Positions 33,280-44,540 of a DNA stretch of 64,000 nucleotides are shown in pieces; the first letter of the stretch is position 1; each line of letters opens with the position of its first letter. The DNA is taken from assembly GCA_039090855.1 (NCBI GenBank), contig CM077027.1, positions 100,538,316-100,602,315 on the forward strand, in the 5' to 3' direction. The translations under genes and the position numbers were made by a program. Under the pieces are notes generated by a model. That model had not been told where the DNA came from and did not search any database. It worked only from the letters and a program-made list of their open reading frames with translations. This stretch comes from Macrothele yani (lineage: Eukaryota > Arthropoda > Arachnida > Araneae > Macrothelidae).

Positions 33280-34863
33280 CCAAGATATCGAAATTAGTGT
33301 AGGACTCATTTTATTACATACTAATGGTTCATTTTTCTCAATAACCAATGACTCCTGCAATCAGAATTGCTCTCCAGGTGTTATGCACAGCCAATATCTT
33401 TACATTTTCCCATAGTGGAATAGCATTGTTTGCGATACAATACTCCATTAACAAAGTCTTACTCTCTTTTATTGTCCAATTGGTGAAATGTTCCATCAAT
33501 CGAATTTTAACGTTTCTTTTTGTGCTCCCAATATATTTTGAAACTTTGAAACTACTCGTTTATTTTGGTTAACAATTGGAATACAATATACTCCAGCTCT
33601 TTTTAGAATGGAAGCAGACTCTTGATTTGAAGTTATCGATTTTATATCTTGCACACAGGTAATGAAATTGAAGTTATTTTTCAAGCAAATTTTCTTTAGA
33701 ACCGATTTAATTTGAGGAATCTAAGGTAATGATCCACAAAATTTAACATTATCTGTTGTTGACATATGTAAACTTGTAATTTTACTAGAGGAATATTGCT
33801 TAATCAATTTATTCATTACTGCCAATGCAATGCCAAATTGTTGTGCTACCTCTTTAAGCCAATTTAACTCTTTATGCAGAGACCTTTTTGTCAGATGAAT
33901 GTGTGAAAGCTCTTTGGATGTATGATCTAAAAGCTGCAAATTTATAATTTTTAGGATGCATTGAAGCTGCTGGAATAATATTAGCTGTAAAATTTGGCTT
34001 ATTGTATACTTGATATGTTATTTTATTGTTAATATTATTGGTGAACAATATATCTAAGAATGGCAATGTATGTTCATTTTCTGTTTCAACTAACTTTTAT
34101 TGTTTCATATATGCTGTTATATTCATTAACAAACTGCTGTACTTTTTCAGATTCATCTTCCCACATAACAATAATATCATCCATGTATCTTCTAAAAAGG
34201 GTTGGTTTAGGAATATTATTATTTAGTATGACTATTTTTTCAATATTTTGTAATATGACTTCTGCAAGAAGTCCAGATATGGGTGAGCCCCCTAAGCTGT
34301 TTGTAAATCTTCTGAAAGGTGAAGTAATTGTTATTAGTTATGAAAAGTAATGCTTTCTTAATGTCATCAATTTCAACTTTGCTTCTTCCTACTTTAATAA
34401 GATGTTCTCTTAATTCAATGGCTTGGTCAACAGGAGTGCTGGGATACAATGATACAACATCTATACTGGCAAGCACAAATTAACTTGTGTTTGATCTATT
34501 GTATAATTCTATTTCTTGAATAATATGTTGTGCTTTATTAATACTGTATTTGTAATTAGAATAGTAAGGTTCCAAAAATTTGTATAATTGTACATTCTAG
34601 ATTTATTGTTGGTGAAATTATTTTGACACAATAGGCCTCATAGGATTACCTACCTGCTTTATGTGTTTTAACCTTCCCCAAAATTTTGGGTAGGTAGCAC
34701 CTATTGGAAGATAAGTTATTTTCTTTATTACATCAGGTAAGAAACTGATTTTTCCAGATTGCCAACTGTCTAATAATCGTTTCTGTGGGATCTTTATTAA
34801 CCACTTCTGTATGCAGATGATCTATTGCTTCAATCATTTTTGTATCATACTCTGTTTTGTTCA
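33280..34863 (-). pseudogene. Penelope-like reverse transcriptase and GIY-YIG endonuclease, copy 1
   Basis: From high to low coordinates: LASIDVVSLYPSTPVDQA near 34440 (first catalytic Asp), RRYMDDIIVMWEDE with the YMDD box at 34176-34187, then LDILFTNNINNKITYQVYNK and SMHPKNYKFAAFRSYIQ near 33960. NFITCVQDIKSI leads to KRAGVYCIPI at 33590, the start of a GIY-YIG nuclease. Shifts follow, then GAQKETLKF and MEHF-type remnants to about 33290. The N-terminus is beyond the insertion at 37831-38175. There are several shifts and stops. The family primes reverse transcription from nicked DNA. Confidence 0.88.
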
Positions 34864-37830
34864 CAGACCTGCCAACTTACAGAATACCGTAAAAATTTTT
34901 TAATCGATATAGTCGCTGAAAATTTTAATCGATAGATTCGATTAAATTACTTGTCGCGCATATTGATTAAATGTACCGAACATATCGATTTAAAAAAACG
35001 ATGTTACCTAAATGAACCATCAACTTTTAATTGAAGTGTCTACAGATGTTTAAATTTATCGGCACATTCATATAGATTAAAATAAATTCTATACATAATT
35101 TCTCATTACTATGCTATCATTATGATCTATAAAGTGATGAAAATTTACTTTTACAGAAGTTTGCATCTAAAGGGAAGGATGTTCTACCCTTTCAATGGGA
35201 CCATGTCCCACGCCGTCATGAAACATACTAAAATATTTTCAAAAACAAACCATTTTCATGTTAGGTTTTTATCTTACGGAGACACGGACGATGCAACAGT
35301 CAAATAAAAAAAATTAAATAAGTAAGAGTGACTGAGAGACACTAACTGGTAAATTATGTTCAACTAAAAATGAAGTGAACAAACATTTTGTACGAATCGC
35401 ATAGAGTTCATTATAACTTTTAACAAAGGAAGTTAATTTCGTTATTTTTTTCCCATGCAGTCAACGTTATATTTATGCTTGTCACTAGAAATATGATTTG
35501 TAAAAGCATTCCTTCCACCATGCAAAATGTTGAAATTGCATCGGCACATAGCGCGAAACGCATATTTTCCTTTCTTGAAGATTTCGCAATACACGGGAAT
35601 TCCGCAGAATACGAATCACGGAATATTTTATAGTACTTTTTTTCCCCTTTTATGTTGCTGCTGATAGCGAATCACTAATACTAAATTTATTACCACTCTG
35701 GGAAAAAAAATGTAAGTAAAAACTGCTATAGTAGAGGAAAAAATACTGATTACAGTGTTATCCGATTCGAGCTGGTCAGCTAGGAAAGCAGAGAGCAACT
35801 GAAAGGTTCTTTCATCTAGAAACAAAGGTTTAGGTTTTAGTTACGAATGTCATTCCCTTGAGTTCGTTCCCTCACTCCCCATCATTCCTCACAGGCGGAT
35901 CGATGCCTTGTCTTTTACTAAATCCGATCCCTTTAGCGGCATCCGTTATACTTCCAAATGGCACTGATTTTATAATAAAGTTCTGTCTTCTCTTCTTGTC
36001 CTCCCCCTCCCTTCATCTTACCGAATAGAGCTTCTCTAGTCATTCCTTTTAAAAACAATCTGGGCCCATCAACGTCTGAACCAACCCCTCTCCTGCAGTA
36101 AACTAACACAATGCGTTTTGCCAGAACAAAACCAACTGTCTTTTACATCAGGCGTAACCACGGCTAAAACGTTTGAACCAGGATTTTAACTCCGATCTTA
36201 TGTCTCTGCAAAAAATAAAATAAAAAATAAAAATAAAATGGCCTAAATGACAAACTGTAGAACACACGTATTCTGTTTTAGAAAATGAAAATCTCTAAAT
36301 ATCACACAATTCACTTCGGTTTGATAGAAGTTACAAAGCCAATGGCGCTTTTTCCCCGAACAGATAAAAAAAAAAAAAAAAAATCCACTTCCTCCCTAGA
36401 TTAAACTCGTGCTGTCAAAATCCAGATATTTTAAAATTCAGAGTTGTTTACTAAAAGCCCAAAATTTCATAGATACAAAAAAGTGTGGGTTTGCAAACGC
36501 AACAGTGTTCTCCACGATACTTTACTGTTTTCTTTACGAATCCCTTAGTATGAATTAATCGATATTTTGCGTGTTTTTGCTTTATTATAGAACATTTTTT
36601 GTGCCTGTTAATTTCTAAATTAAAAAGCTGCCACACACGCGGCATTTTATAATTAAAAATTCTACCCAAAGCGGTCAATTTCCACGGAAGATATTGTGCT
36701 AAAATTCTGAAACGCGAGCGAACAAATCTCGCGCATGTGCTACTACACTGTCCCAGTGAATGCTGATAGCAACCATTTTCAATAGGATAGGTCCACTATG
36801 GGTGCTGAACAGCATATCCAAACTTCATCACAATCATGCTTTGATTTTACGCAAGTCGTCACGCCAAAAGGCGGAAGAATGAATCCCGCTCCTACGTCTT
36901 TGACCTTACCTTTGACCATTTTCAATAAGGATTAGATGAATTAGTATGTACCCCAACATATTAATTTCATTGAATCAAGCCAAGACATTTTTATGAACGT
37001 TACCGAGCGATGAACAAAGCACGGTTCGAAAGCGAAAGCGTAGAAAACTTACTGACTAACGGACCAGCAAAATAAATCATTGCTGGAGCAGCACTGGCTC
37101 GAATGAACATTGGACTTACTTTTTTTTTTTTTTTTTAACTTCCTCTTATAGTAGCATTCTTTTATTAGGTCAAATTTATTGCCAGAGAAGAAGTTACGAA
37201 ACCATGCATGCCCCAATGCATTTTTAATTTCACAAAACTGGCAGTTTTTGCTTAATTTCGTCATGTTGGGTATCGATCTGGGGTTAAAAATTCCACAGAT
37301 TTAAAATCCGTTGGAATTTTTTTCTACGATAACTACGTTCTGAGACAGCATTTCGAACTGGGAGGAATAAAGATAAAAGACCCTGCTCCAACGCGGACAA
37401 ACCCCACGCTGGCCTTCTGAGAAGTTGCGACTCGGGAGATGAACAATGCATGATCTGAAAAGAAAGGCGGGGGGAAACAGCGTGCACAAGAGAGGAAGAG
37501 AACCAAACAGAAGGTTAAATAAGCCCAGCTGGTTGGTGTTCTAGTGTTTAAAAAAAGGCAAAACAATAACCTAAAACGTGGGAAAACAAACACCAGCAAA
37601 ATGTTCCCAAATAAACACATGTAAATAAAAACTTATTCGTAACTTACATCGGCACTTTACTTTGAATGGATTAAGTTAAAAAAAAAGTTTTAATAGTGGG
37701 TGCAAAATCATCAGAAAAAGAAAAAAAATCTTGGAGAATCGCCAAATCTGTAAAATTAACATTTTGCCTGTAAAACAAGTCACATTTCCGTAAATTTTAC
37801 GGGTAAACCGCATAAAACCTGGCAGGTCTG
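34864..37830. mobile_element. hAT element inside the Penelope copy, with exact 6-bp target duplication
   Basis: The left end reads CAGACCTGCCAACTTAC and the right end, reverse-complemented, CAGACCTGCCAGG. The flanks carry an exact TGTTCA (34858-34863, 37831-37836), six bases. The minus strand near 35600-35440 has KGKYAF, HGG and HISSDKHKYNVDC, the BED-type zinc-finger N-terminus of the recurrent hAT family, but no catalytic core, so this copy is non-autonomous. It also holds a 143-bp repeat dimer (36766-37020), a possible SINE-like tail at 36150-36240, and nothing else recognised. Bases 35270-36760 match 40740-42254. Confidence 0.8.
36766..37020. repeat. 143-bp tandem dimer with ACCATTTTC core, copy 2
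   Basis: ACCATTTTCAATAGGATAGG at 36772 and ACCATTTTCAATAAGGATTAG at 36915 are 143 bp apart, followed by 'aaacttcatcacaatcatgc' and 'taatttcattgaatcaagcc'. The spacing is the same as for the dimer at 1470-1740 in the unrelated insertion 1215-7531. Confidence 0.65.
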
Positions 37831-38175
37831 TGTTCATAATAATCAGTTAGTTGGTTTTATCTGATAGTTATTTTTATATGTGGGTTATTTCTTAATTCTA
37901 TCAGTACTTGCCTTTCATATAACATTCTAACCAGTTTATTTGTTTGTTTCTTTAATGATTTTTTCCTGCAATTTGATTAATCTTATTTCTAGTTGGTTCG
38001 TGCAATGGCCAGGGAAGTTTATTATTTCTTCTACTTGCAGTATGAATTCAGTCTTTTTCAGTCTTCAGGATATGCATATTTAACACCGCAATTTAGAGCT
38101 GTCATCTGTAATTGTATTAATGGTACATCTGACAAATTGATAAAGGTTGGATCCATTTTCTTAGGTTGTTGCTGA
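37831..38175 (-). pseudogene. Penelope-like element copy 1, N-terminal part
   Basis: Minus-strand NLSDVPLIQLQMTALNCGVK followed by YAYPED (near 38130-38060) matches the N-terminal box of Penelope-type proteins (LS..E..LL..GL.Y..P). It continues, with shifts, into EEIINFPGHCTNQ. After the hAT insertion the protein resumes at 34863 with the HLHTEVVNKDPTE block. Above 38175 the sequence changes abruptly to the plus-strand copy. Confidence 0.72.
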
Positions 38176-39308
38176 TAAATCTGCATACAGAAGTGGTTAA
38201 TAAAGATCCCACAGAAAGAATTATTACACAATTGGCAGTCTGGAAAAACCATAGTTTTCTACTTGATGGAATAAACAAAAAGCAGGTAATCCTATGAGGT
38301 CTACTGTGCCAAAATACATTTCACCAACAATAAATCTAGAACGTGCATTATACAAATTTTTGAAATCTTACTATTCTAATTACAAATACAGTAATAATAA
38401 AGCACAAGGTATTGTTCAAGAAATAGAATTATACAATAGATCAAACACAAATAAATTTGTGCTTGCCAGTATAGATGTTGTATCATTGTATCCCAGCACT
38501 CCTGTTGACCAAGCCATTGAATTAAGAGAACATCTTATTAAAGTAGAAAGAAACAAAGTTGAAATTGATGACATTAGAAAGCATTAATTTTTGTAACTAA
38601 TAACAATTACTTCACCTTTCAGAAGAATATTTACAAACAGCTTAGGGAAGCACCTATAGGCTCACCCATATCTGGAATCCTTGCAGAAGTCATAATACAA
38701 AATATTGAAAAAATAGTCATACTAAATAATAATATTCTTAAACCAACCCTTTTTAGGAGATACGTGGATGATATTGTTATTTGGGAAGACGAACCCGTAA
38801 AATTACAGCAGTTTGTTAATGAATATATCAGCATATATGAAACAATAAAAGTTACAATTGAAACAGAAAATGAACATACATCACTATTTTTAGATATATT
38901 ATTCACCAATAATATTAACAATAAAATAACATATCAAGTATACAGAAAACCGAATTTTACAGCTAACATTCTAGCAACTTCAATGCATCCTAAAAATTAC
39001 AAAGTTGCAGCCTTTAGATCATACATCCAAAGAGCTTTCAAACATTCCTCTGAAAAAGGTCTTTGCATAAAGAGTTAAAGTGGATTAAAGAGATAGCACA
39101 GCAATTTGGCTTTGCATTGACAGTAGTGAATAAATTGATTAAGCAACATTCCTCTAGTGAAATTACAAGTTTACATGTCAACAACAGATAATGTTGACTT
39201 TTGTGGATCATTACCTTATATTCCTCAAATTAGTTCAGCTCTAAAGAAAATTTGCTTGAAAAATAACTTCAATTTCAGTACCTGTGTGCAAGATATAAAA
39301 TCGATGTT
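38176..39308 (+). pseudogene. Penelope-like reverse transcriptase, copy 2, 5'-truncated
   Basis: Begins abruptly at LHTEVVNKDPTERIITQLAV. It continues FVLASIDVVSLYPSTPVDQA (38455), a stop near 38585, then RRYVDDIVIWEDEPVKL with YVDD at 38761-38772, and LDILFTNNINNKITYQVYRK with PKNYKVAAFRSYIQRA to 39060. After a shift, STTDNVDFCGSLPYIPQISS and FSTCVQDIKS run to about 39304. The GIY-YIG end is missing because hAT-like DNA begins at 39309. It is clearly the same family as copy 1 and is less damaged. Confidence 0.88.
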
Positions 39309-40189
39309 CATACCTGCCAACTTTCAGAAACAGAAATCTGTAAAAAAAAATCAAAAAAATCAATATATTCTATGAAAATTTTAATCGGTATATTAGATGA
39401 CATTATATTAATTCAACATTTGTCGAAAACATTACGTGGTTTCAGAAATTATTGACTATATGTCAACAAAATAGTTTCCATATCATCTACTGTTTTGCAC
39501 GTTACTAGAAATTCGAGCACGGGAAAAATGTCCATATAATAAAAAAATTATTTCAACTTGTCACTAACATTCCTTTTTGATGTTCCTTATAATAGTTTAG
39601 AATTTTGTTATGAAGATTACAAATTTATATGAAAAAATGTTTTTATATGTGCAGTCATATGCATCATAAGTTGTCAAAGTCCTCCAATACGTAGAGACAA
39701 TATGTATTAAATGATTAACATTATTCCAGTTTTTTAACTCACGATTCACGAAATTAATACAATATAAAAGAACTTTCGAACCTTTTGATTATGATGCGTT
39801 GAATCAGTAATAAGCCATCTTGTTATCGAAGAAGGCACGATTTTTCTTTCCTGTGGTATCAGCTTCCAAGTTGAACTTCGATCTCATAATTTCTTATTAT
39901 AGATGATGGTTGCATGTTTCATTTTCCGTGGCTCGATATCCCAAACTAGTTTCAATTCCTTCTTTTTGGAATCATCTTCAGTGGGTATTATGATCTACTT
40001 CTCATACACGTTGTATTTCGGCTACTTACATCGATTTTACTGGCGGCGTCCGACTTTTCACGGCAGTTGTACTCTTGTGCATGCTATTTTTGGTATTAAT
40101 GCTCATTCTTAGTCGTGTTTTGATATAATTGGATGATATGAATTCCAATTCTAAATTAATTGGTGTTGCCATTCGTTTGTTGAAAATAA

Positions 40190-40735
40190 TTAATAAGGTC
40201 TTTTATTATATTTTTTATCGTTATTTTCTTTTTCGATAAAATATTTCCAAGCGTACGGTAGACTCATTGGATCATTATTATTACAATTTATTTCTTTAGT
40301 TTTTTCAATCATTACTGCTTCTGAGGTTAATATTTGATTTTTAGTTTTATGTGAGGTTATTAATTTTGCATCATACCAATCAGGATAAGCTTCATTTTCA
40401 ATACAATGATTTATTAATGATGTTTTGTTTTCTTTTTTATTGCAGTTCGATATATGTTCTTTTAATCTGGTCTTAAATCTTCGTTTTGTACTTCCTATGT
40501 ATACTTTATTTCTTTCTATTTCTGTATAATATTTTGTTGGTATAGAATATACTCCGGCTTTATCAAGCATTGATCTTCTTTCATTTCCTGTAGTTAATAT
40601 AGTTTCGTTATCTATGACGGTTTCTGCTAATATCATTTTTTTCTTTAACGCATTCCTTCTTTACCTATCTGTTATTGGAGGAATGTAGGGAATTTTACCA
40701 GCAAATTTTATTTCATTTTTTTGTTTATTTTTACA
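40190..40735 (-). pseudogene. GIY-YIG endonuclease of a second Penelope-like lineage
   Basis: One open frame of 148 codons (40636-40190) carries KAGVYSIPTKYY (GVYSIP stands for the GIY motif), VYIGSTKRRFKTRLKEHISN (YIG motif plus the catalytic Arg region) and a LINHCIENEAYPDWYDAKLI tail with EAVMIEKT, where Glu is the metal-binding candidate. The order is complete for a GIY-YIG nuclease, and this is the best-preserved nuclease in the window. The protein differs enough from copy 1 at 33280-33600 to be another subfamily. No reverse transcriptase precedes it, so it is a fragment. Confidence 0.85.
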
Positions 40736-40884
40736 AACAAAATCTTACGGAGACACGGACAATGAGACAGTAAAACAAAAGAAAAAATAAAATAAGTAAG
40801 TGACTGAGAGACACTAACTGGTAAACTATGTTCAACTAAAAATGAAGTGAACAAACATTTTGTACGAATCGCATCCAGTTCAGT

Positions 40885-41133
40885 CTAACTTTTAACAAAG
40901 GAAGTCAATTTCGTTATTTTTTTCCCCACGCAGTCAACGTTATATTTATGCTTGTCACTAGAAATATGTTTTATAATATCATTTGTTCCACCATGCGAAA
41001 TGTTGAAATTGTATCGACACGTAGCACTAAACGCATATTTTCCATTTTTGAAGATTTCGACACTGGAATTCCACAGAACACGCATCGCAGATTGTTTGAT
41101 AGTACTTTTTCCCCCTTTTATATTGCTGCTCAT
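40885..41133 (-). pseudogene. BED-type zinc-finger N-terminus of the recurrent hAT family
   Basis: 82 codons: KNGKYAFSATCRYNFNISHG and DIIKHISSDKHKYNVDC. The family copy at 51146-51511 has CTVC at the first zinc pair; here the first Cys is replaced by Ser (FSATC), so the finger is probably dead. The frame ends before any catalytic region. Confidence 0.65.
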
Positions 41134-43157
41134 AGCGAATCACTAATACAAAATTTATTACCACTCAGGGAACCCCCCCCCTCAAAAAAAAAAACCGCAA
41201 GTAAAAACTGCTACAGTAAAATAGTAGAAGCTTCAAGAGTTGCAATTTGAAGAGGAAAAAAATACTGTTTGCAGAGTTATCCGATTCGAGCTGGTCAACT
41301 AGGAAAGCAGAGAGCAACTGAAAGGTTCTTTCATCTAGAAACAAAGGTTTAGATTTTAGTTATAAATGTCATCCTCTGGGGTCCTCCCCTCCCTCCCCAT
41401 CATTCCTCACAGGCGGATCGATGCCTTGTCTTTTACCAAATCCGACCCCTTTAGCGGCATCCTTTATAATTCCAAATGGCACTGATTTTACAGTTCTGTC
41501 TTCTCTTCTTGTCCTCCCCCTCCCCCTCATCTTACTGAACAGAGCTTCTCTAGTCTAGTTATTCCTTTACAAAAACAATCTGGAGCCCATCAACATCAGA
41601 GAACAAAACCAACAGTCTTTTACATCAGGCATCACGAGAAATGATACAGCCACTTCGTCGGTGACATAATCCCCATCTCATCCCCTGCTCTCTTTGCGGT
41701 GTAGCCACGGCACAAAACGTTTGAACCAGGATTTTAATTCCGATCTTATATCCCTGAAAAAAGGTTTAACATGACAAAATGCGGAATAAACGTATTCTGT
41801 TTTAAAAAATGAAAATTTCTAAATATCACACAATTCGGTTTTATTTTTTTCAAACAGAGAAAAAAAGTCTACTCTCTAGATTAAACTCGTGCTGTCAAAA
41901 CCCGGATATTTTAAAATTCAGAGTTGTTTTCTAAAAGCCCAAATTTTCATGAATACAAAAAAGTGCGGGTTTGCAAAAGCACAACAGTGTTCTTCACGAT
42001 ACTTTACTGTTTTCTTTACGAATCTCTTAGTATGAATTAATTGATACTGTATATTTTGAGTGTTTCTGCTTTATAAATAGAACATTTTTTGTGCCTGTTA
42101 TTTTATAAATTAAAAAGCTACCACAAACGCGTCATTTTATAATGAAAAATTCTATCCAAATCGGTCAATTTCCATGGAAGATATTGTGCTGAAATTCTAA
42201 AACGCGAGCAAACAAATCTTGCGCATGTACTACTGCACTGTCCCCGTGAGTGCTGATGGCAGACGTGAGAGAGTTAAACTCATTAGCTGTTAAAAATGCC
42301 GTGGAGATACATGCCCGAAACTCGTCCAGAGTAGCGGGGGATTGTGCAAGTACGTACCGGAGCTCTTGCAGCGGTTAGGGCTAAGGTCGATACTGGGCAT
42401 TCATAATATCGGAATTGCACAATGTCAGATTCATTCTTGTTCGAATTTTAATCTTTTGGGTTTAATATGTAATGTTCATTGTGGTTAATTTGTTTGGTTT
42501 TTACATTTCATGGTATTTTTTATCTGTGGTAACTCATTTTGAAAAAGAGGATTTTACGATGAATGGTCGGACGGGAATTGTTAAAGAAGGTTGATAAATA
42601 CTGTTTGGAATTGGATTTTATCTATACTATTTATCACATTGATGTTGTGGATTAATGACATTTGAGACCATGAAAATATTGTGACATCACATGCACATGA
42701 ACATCGAGATTCCGAACAGGGACCGAACGAAATAGTATTTTGTATTGAACAAAACCGAATATGAACGACTAACAGCAATAAACAAGGCGAGCAATTGCGT
42801 ATATATTTTGAACTAATTAATAAGAACTTTGAGTTCACGTAGATCTATGGCAAACCCATGACCAAAGTGAGAAGTTCCTATCAATAACTTGTTGAAGTTT
42901 GTTCAGTACTGAAATAATTTACCCTTCTTATTGACAAGCAAAGCACAGAGATTGTCCTCCTTACATTACAGACTGCTGATTTTTCTTTTTCTGAGACTTC
43001 ATGCAGATACTGCAATACCCCCCCCCCCGTTTTTAACAGTGCAAGAGAGATAACCTCGCTCCTTTTCATATTTAATTTCCACAGTTTTATCAGCAAATTT
43101 CTAATTAAAATTTCAACACACAACTGTTACACAATAATAAAAAAATGTTCCACTTAC

Positions 43158-43261
43158 CTGTTATTATTATACAAAATATCAGCTACTTCAGATTGAATTA
43201 CCATTAGGTATTCTTGACATACTTGATCACCAGCATGAGGATTAGGTAAAGGTGCTGAACC
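43158..43261 (-). CDS. USP9X: USP9X / fat facets orthologue, exon (second recognised)
   Basis: A 104-nt exon. The acceptor is tttatttttcttaaag before 43261 and the donor is CAG|gtaagtgg after 43158. It starts in phase 0 and reads GSAPLPNPHAGDQVCQEYLM, then VIQSEVADILYNNN, ending in phase 2 (AG), which is completed by the first base of the exon at 20056. Vertebrate USP9X has NPPLPNPFGD and QQNVADIL at this place. The aligned segment is C-terminal of the peptidase domain. The intron upstream (43262-48569) is 5.3 kb and holds a Tc1 remnant; the one downstream is about 23 kb. Base composition and lack of lesions differ sharply from the surrounding transposon remnants. Confidence 0.9.
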
Positions 43262-43344
43262 CTTTAAGAAAAATAAAGAACAAGGAAAATTTACATGTGC
43301 TTCATTCAAACATAGTAAATAACAATTCATATTAACTAATCTCA

Positions 43345-44370
43345 TGCTCAGAAACTCAATTTAGTAATGAAATAAAAATACATTGCTTAAAAGAGAAAAA
43401 CAATTCATTGTTTAGCAGTTATCACATAATTTCCAATTACAAGTTGTAAGTCTGGCATTGCTCTTTCCTTGGCCATGTTAACATGTAAAGGCTGTAATTT
43501 TGCAGTGTGCCATTTTCTCAGGATTTTACCAATTTAACATGGGTGTCAAGTTTTATAACTGGCATCTTTGTAACAGCTTACAGTAAGAAAAGGGAGGAGG
43601 AACGAGTTTGTTAGTTAGCTATGCTAAATTTTGAGAAAAACTGATTTATAGTTGAACATTTTTGAAAACTGAAAGAGTATGTGAACATCCAAAAATAACC
43701 AAGTACTTAACAATGTGGATATTCAATAGGTGAGAAATATGCAGTCCTAAAAATTCATTCAGGATAACTGAAAGCCAGCAGCACAGCAGACAACAGTTCT
43801 TAAAATACTTTTCACCTCTGAAAGTGTTTAAATTTCAGAAGACCCAAGAAATTCCCAAGAATAACTTTATAGTAGATTTGCTATTTAAACTCGTAGAGCT
43901 TAGTTATCTAAAGGGTAATGAAGCAACATTTGCTCTAAACATGGATTGGCAAAAGTAAAAAAGTATCACCTCTGGTGTTTTAGAATATCTCCATAATGCC
44001 ATGCAAATCAAAATGATTCCCCTCAAGATTAATCTGAGCAAAATCAATTTAAAATAAGTTCTGTGTGGAACCCTTTAACAGTTTAATAAATTTCATGAGG
44101 GATAAATCATGGTAACTTTATAACTTGAATGTAATGCACCTCTTGCTGCATTATGAACAGTAAGTTTTTCCTCTGACCAACCTCACTTGAAAATATCTTT
44201 GTACCAATACTGAGACTTATTCCCCGCCTTATTGATTAATTGCTTAATCAAGTTTCAGTGCCTTACAGACTTACAGAGTGAAATTAGGCTTTGTAAACAG
44301 GAATGTTCTGACAAAATTACCAGGTAAGCATTAGCAAATCTGGTTCAGTTAAACGAATGAACAGAAAATA
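43345..44370. other. Intronic DNA, no gene seen
   Basis: AT-rich with scattered short repeats and frequent stops on both strands. The stretch 42919-43157, between the Penelope arm and the exon, is similar, with a C run at 43019. Confidence 0.5.
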
Positions 44371-44374
44371 AATG

Positions 44375-44540
44375 GAAAAGTGGTAGAATTGGCAGAGGAT
44401 TAGAAAAATTCAATTTAAATGCGATATCAGGTTGAAGAAAATGCATGCATAAAAAGGAGTGGTAGAATTGGCCAAGAATTAAAAAATTCTATTTAAATGT
44501 GGTACATATCAGGTTGATGAAGATGCATACACAACGGAGG
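44375..44540. repeat. 83-bp tandem duplication
   Basis: 'gtggtagaattggcagaggattagaaaaattcaatttaaat' (44380) recurs as 'gtggtagaattggccaagaattaaaaaattctatttaaat' (44461), both followed by 'atatcaggttgawgaa' and 'atgcat'. Two units only. Confidence 0.6.

Larger units (their letters stand above)
39309..42254. mobile_element. Rearranged hAT-like DNA replacing the 3' coding end of Penelope copy 2
   Basis: The left end CATACCTGCCAACTTTC is a terminal repeat of the same hAT group. Its first 150 bp resemble 34864-35010. From 40740 to 42254 the sequence matches 35270-36760 of the first element, including the BED finger. No right terminal repeat is present: the match stops at the Penelope arm (42255). 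About 490 bp of the Penelope sequence present in copy 1 is missing at this junction. A piece of another Penelope element (40190-40735) sits between the two hAT-like parts. 39580-40180 holds nothing recognised. A deletion or ectopic recombination probably joined two hAT copies. Confidence 0.55.
32502..42918. mobile_element. Head-to-head pair of Penelope-like elements with 0.65-kb inverted arms
   Basis: 32502-33146 and 42918-42255 are near-identical inverted arms; both encode the same 85-codon frame (32599-32856 plus, 42838-42581 minus), a marker of similarity and not a likely gene. Between them one Penelope-like protein reads on the minus strand (38175 down to 33280) and a 5'-truncated copy reads on the plus strand from 38176. 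The arms are thus the 3' non-coding parts of the two copies. Penelope elements are known to form partial tandem and inverted copies. Each copy has been hit by hAT-like DNA (34864-37830; 39309-42254). The whole lies in the intron between the USP9X exons at 43158 and 20056. Confidence 0.78.

Noticed and set aside
35122..35307. Small plus-strand frame inside the hAT element
   Set aside because: Not conserved in the matching region 40640-40780 and without any motif.
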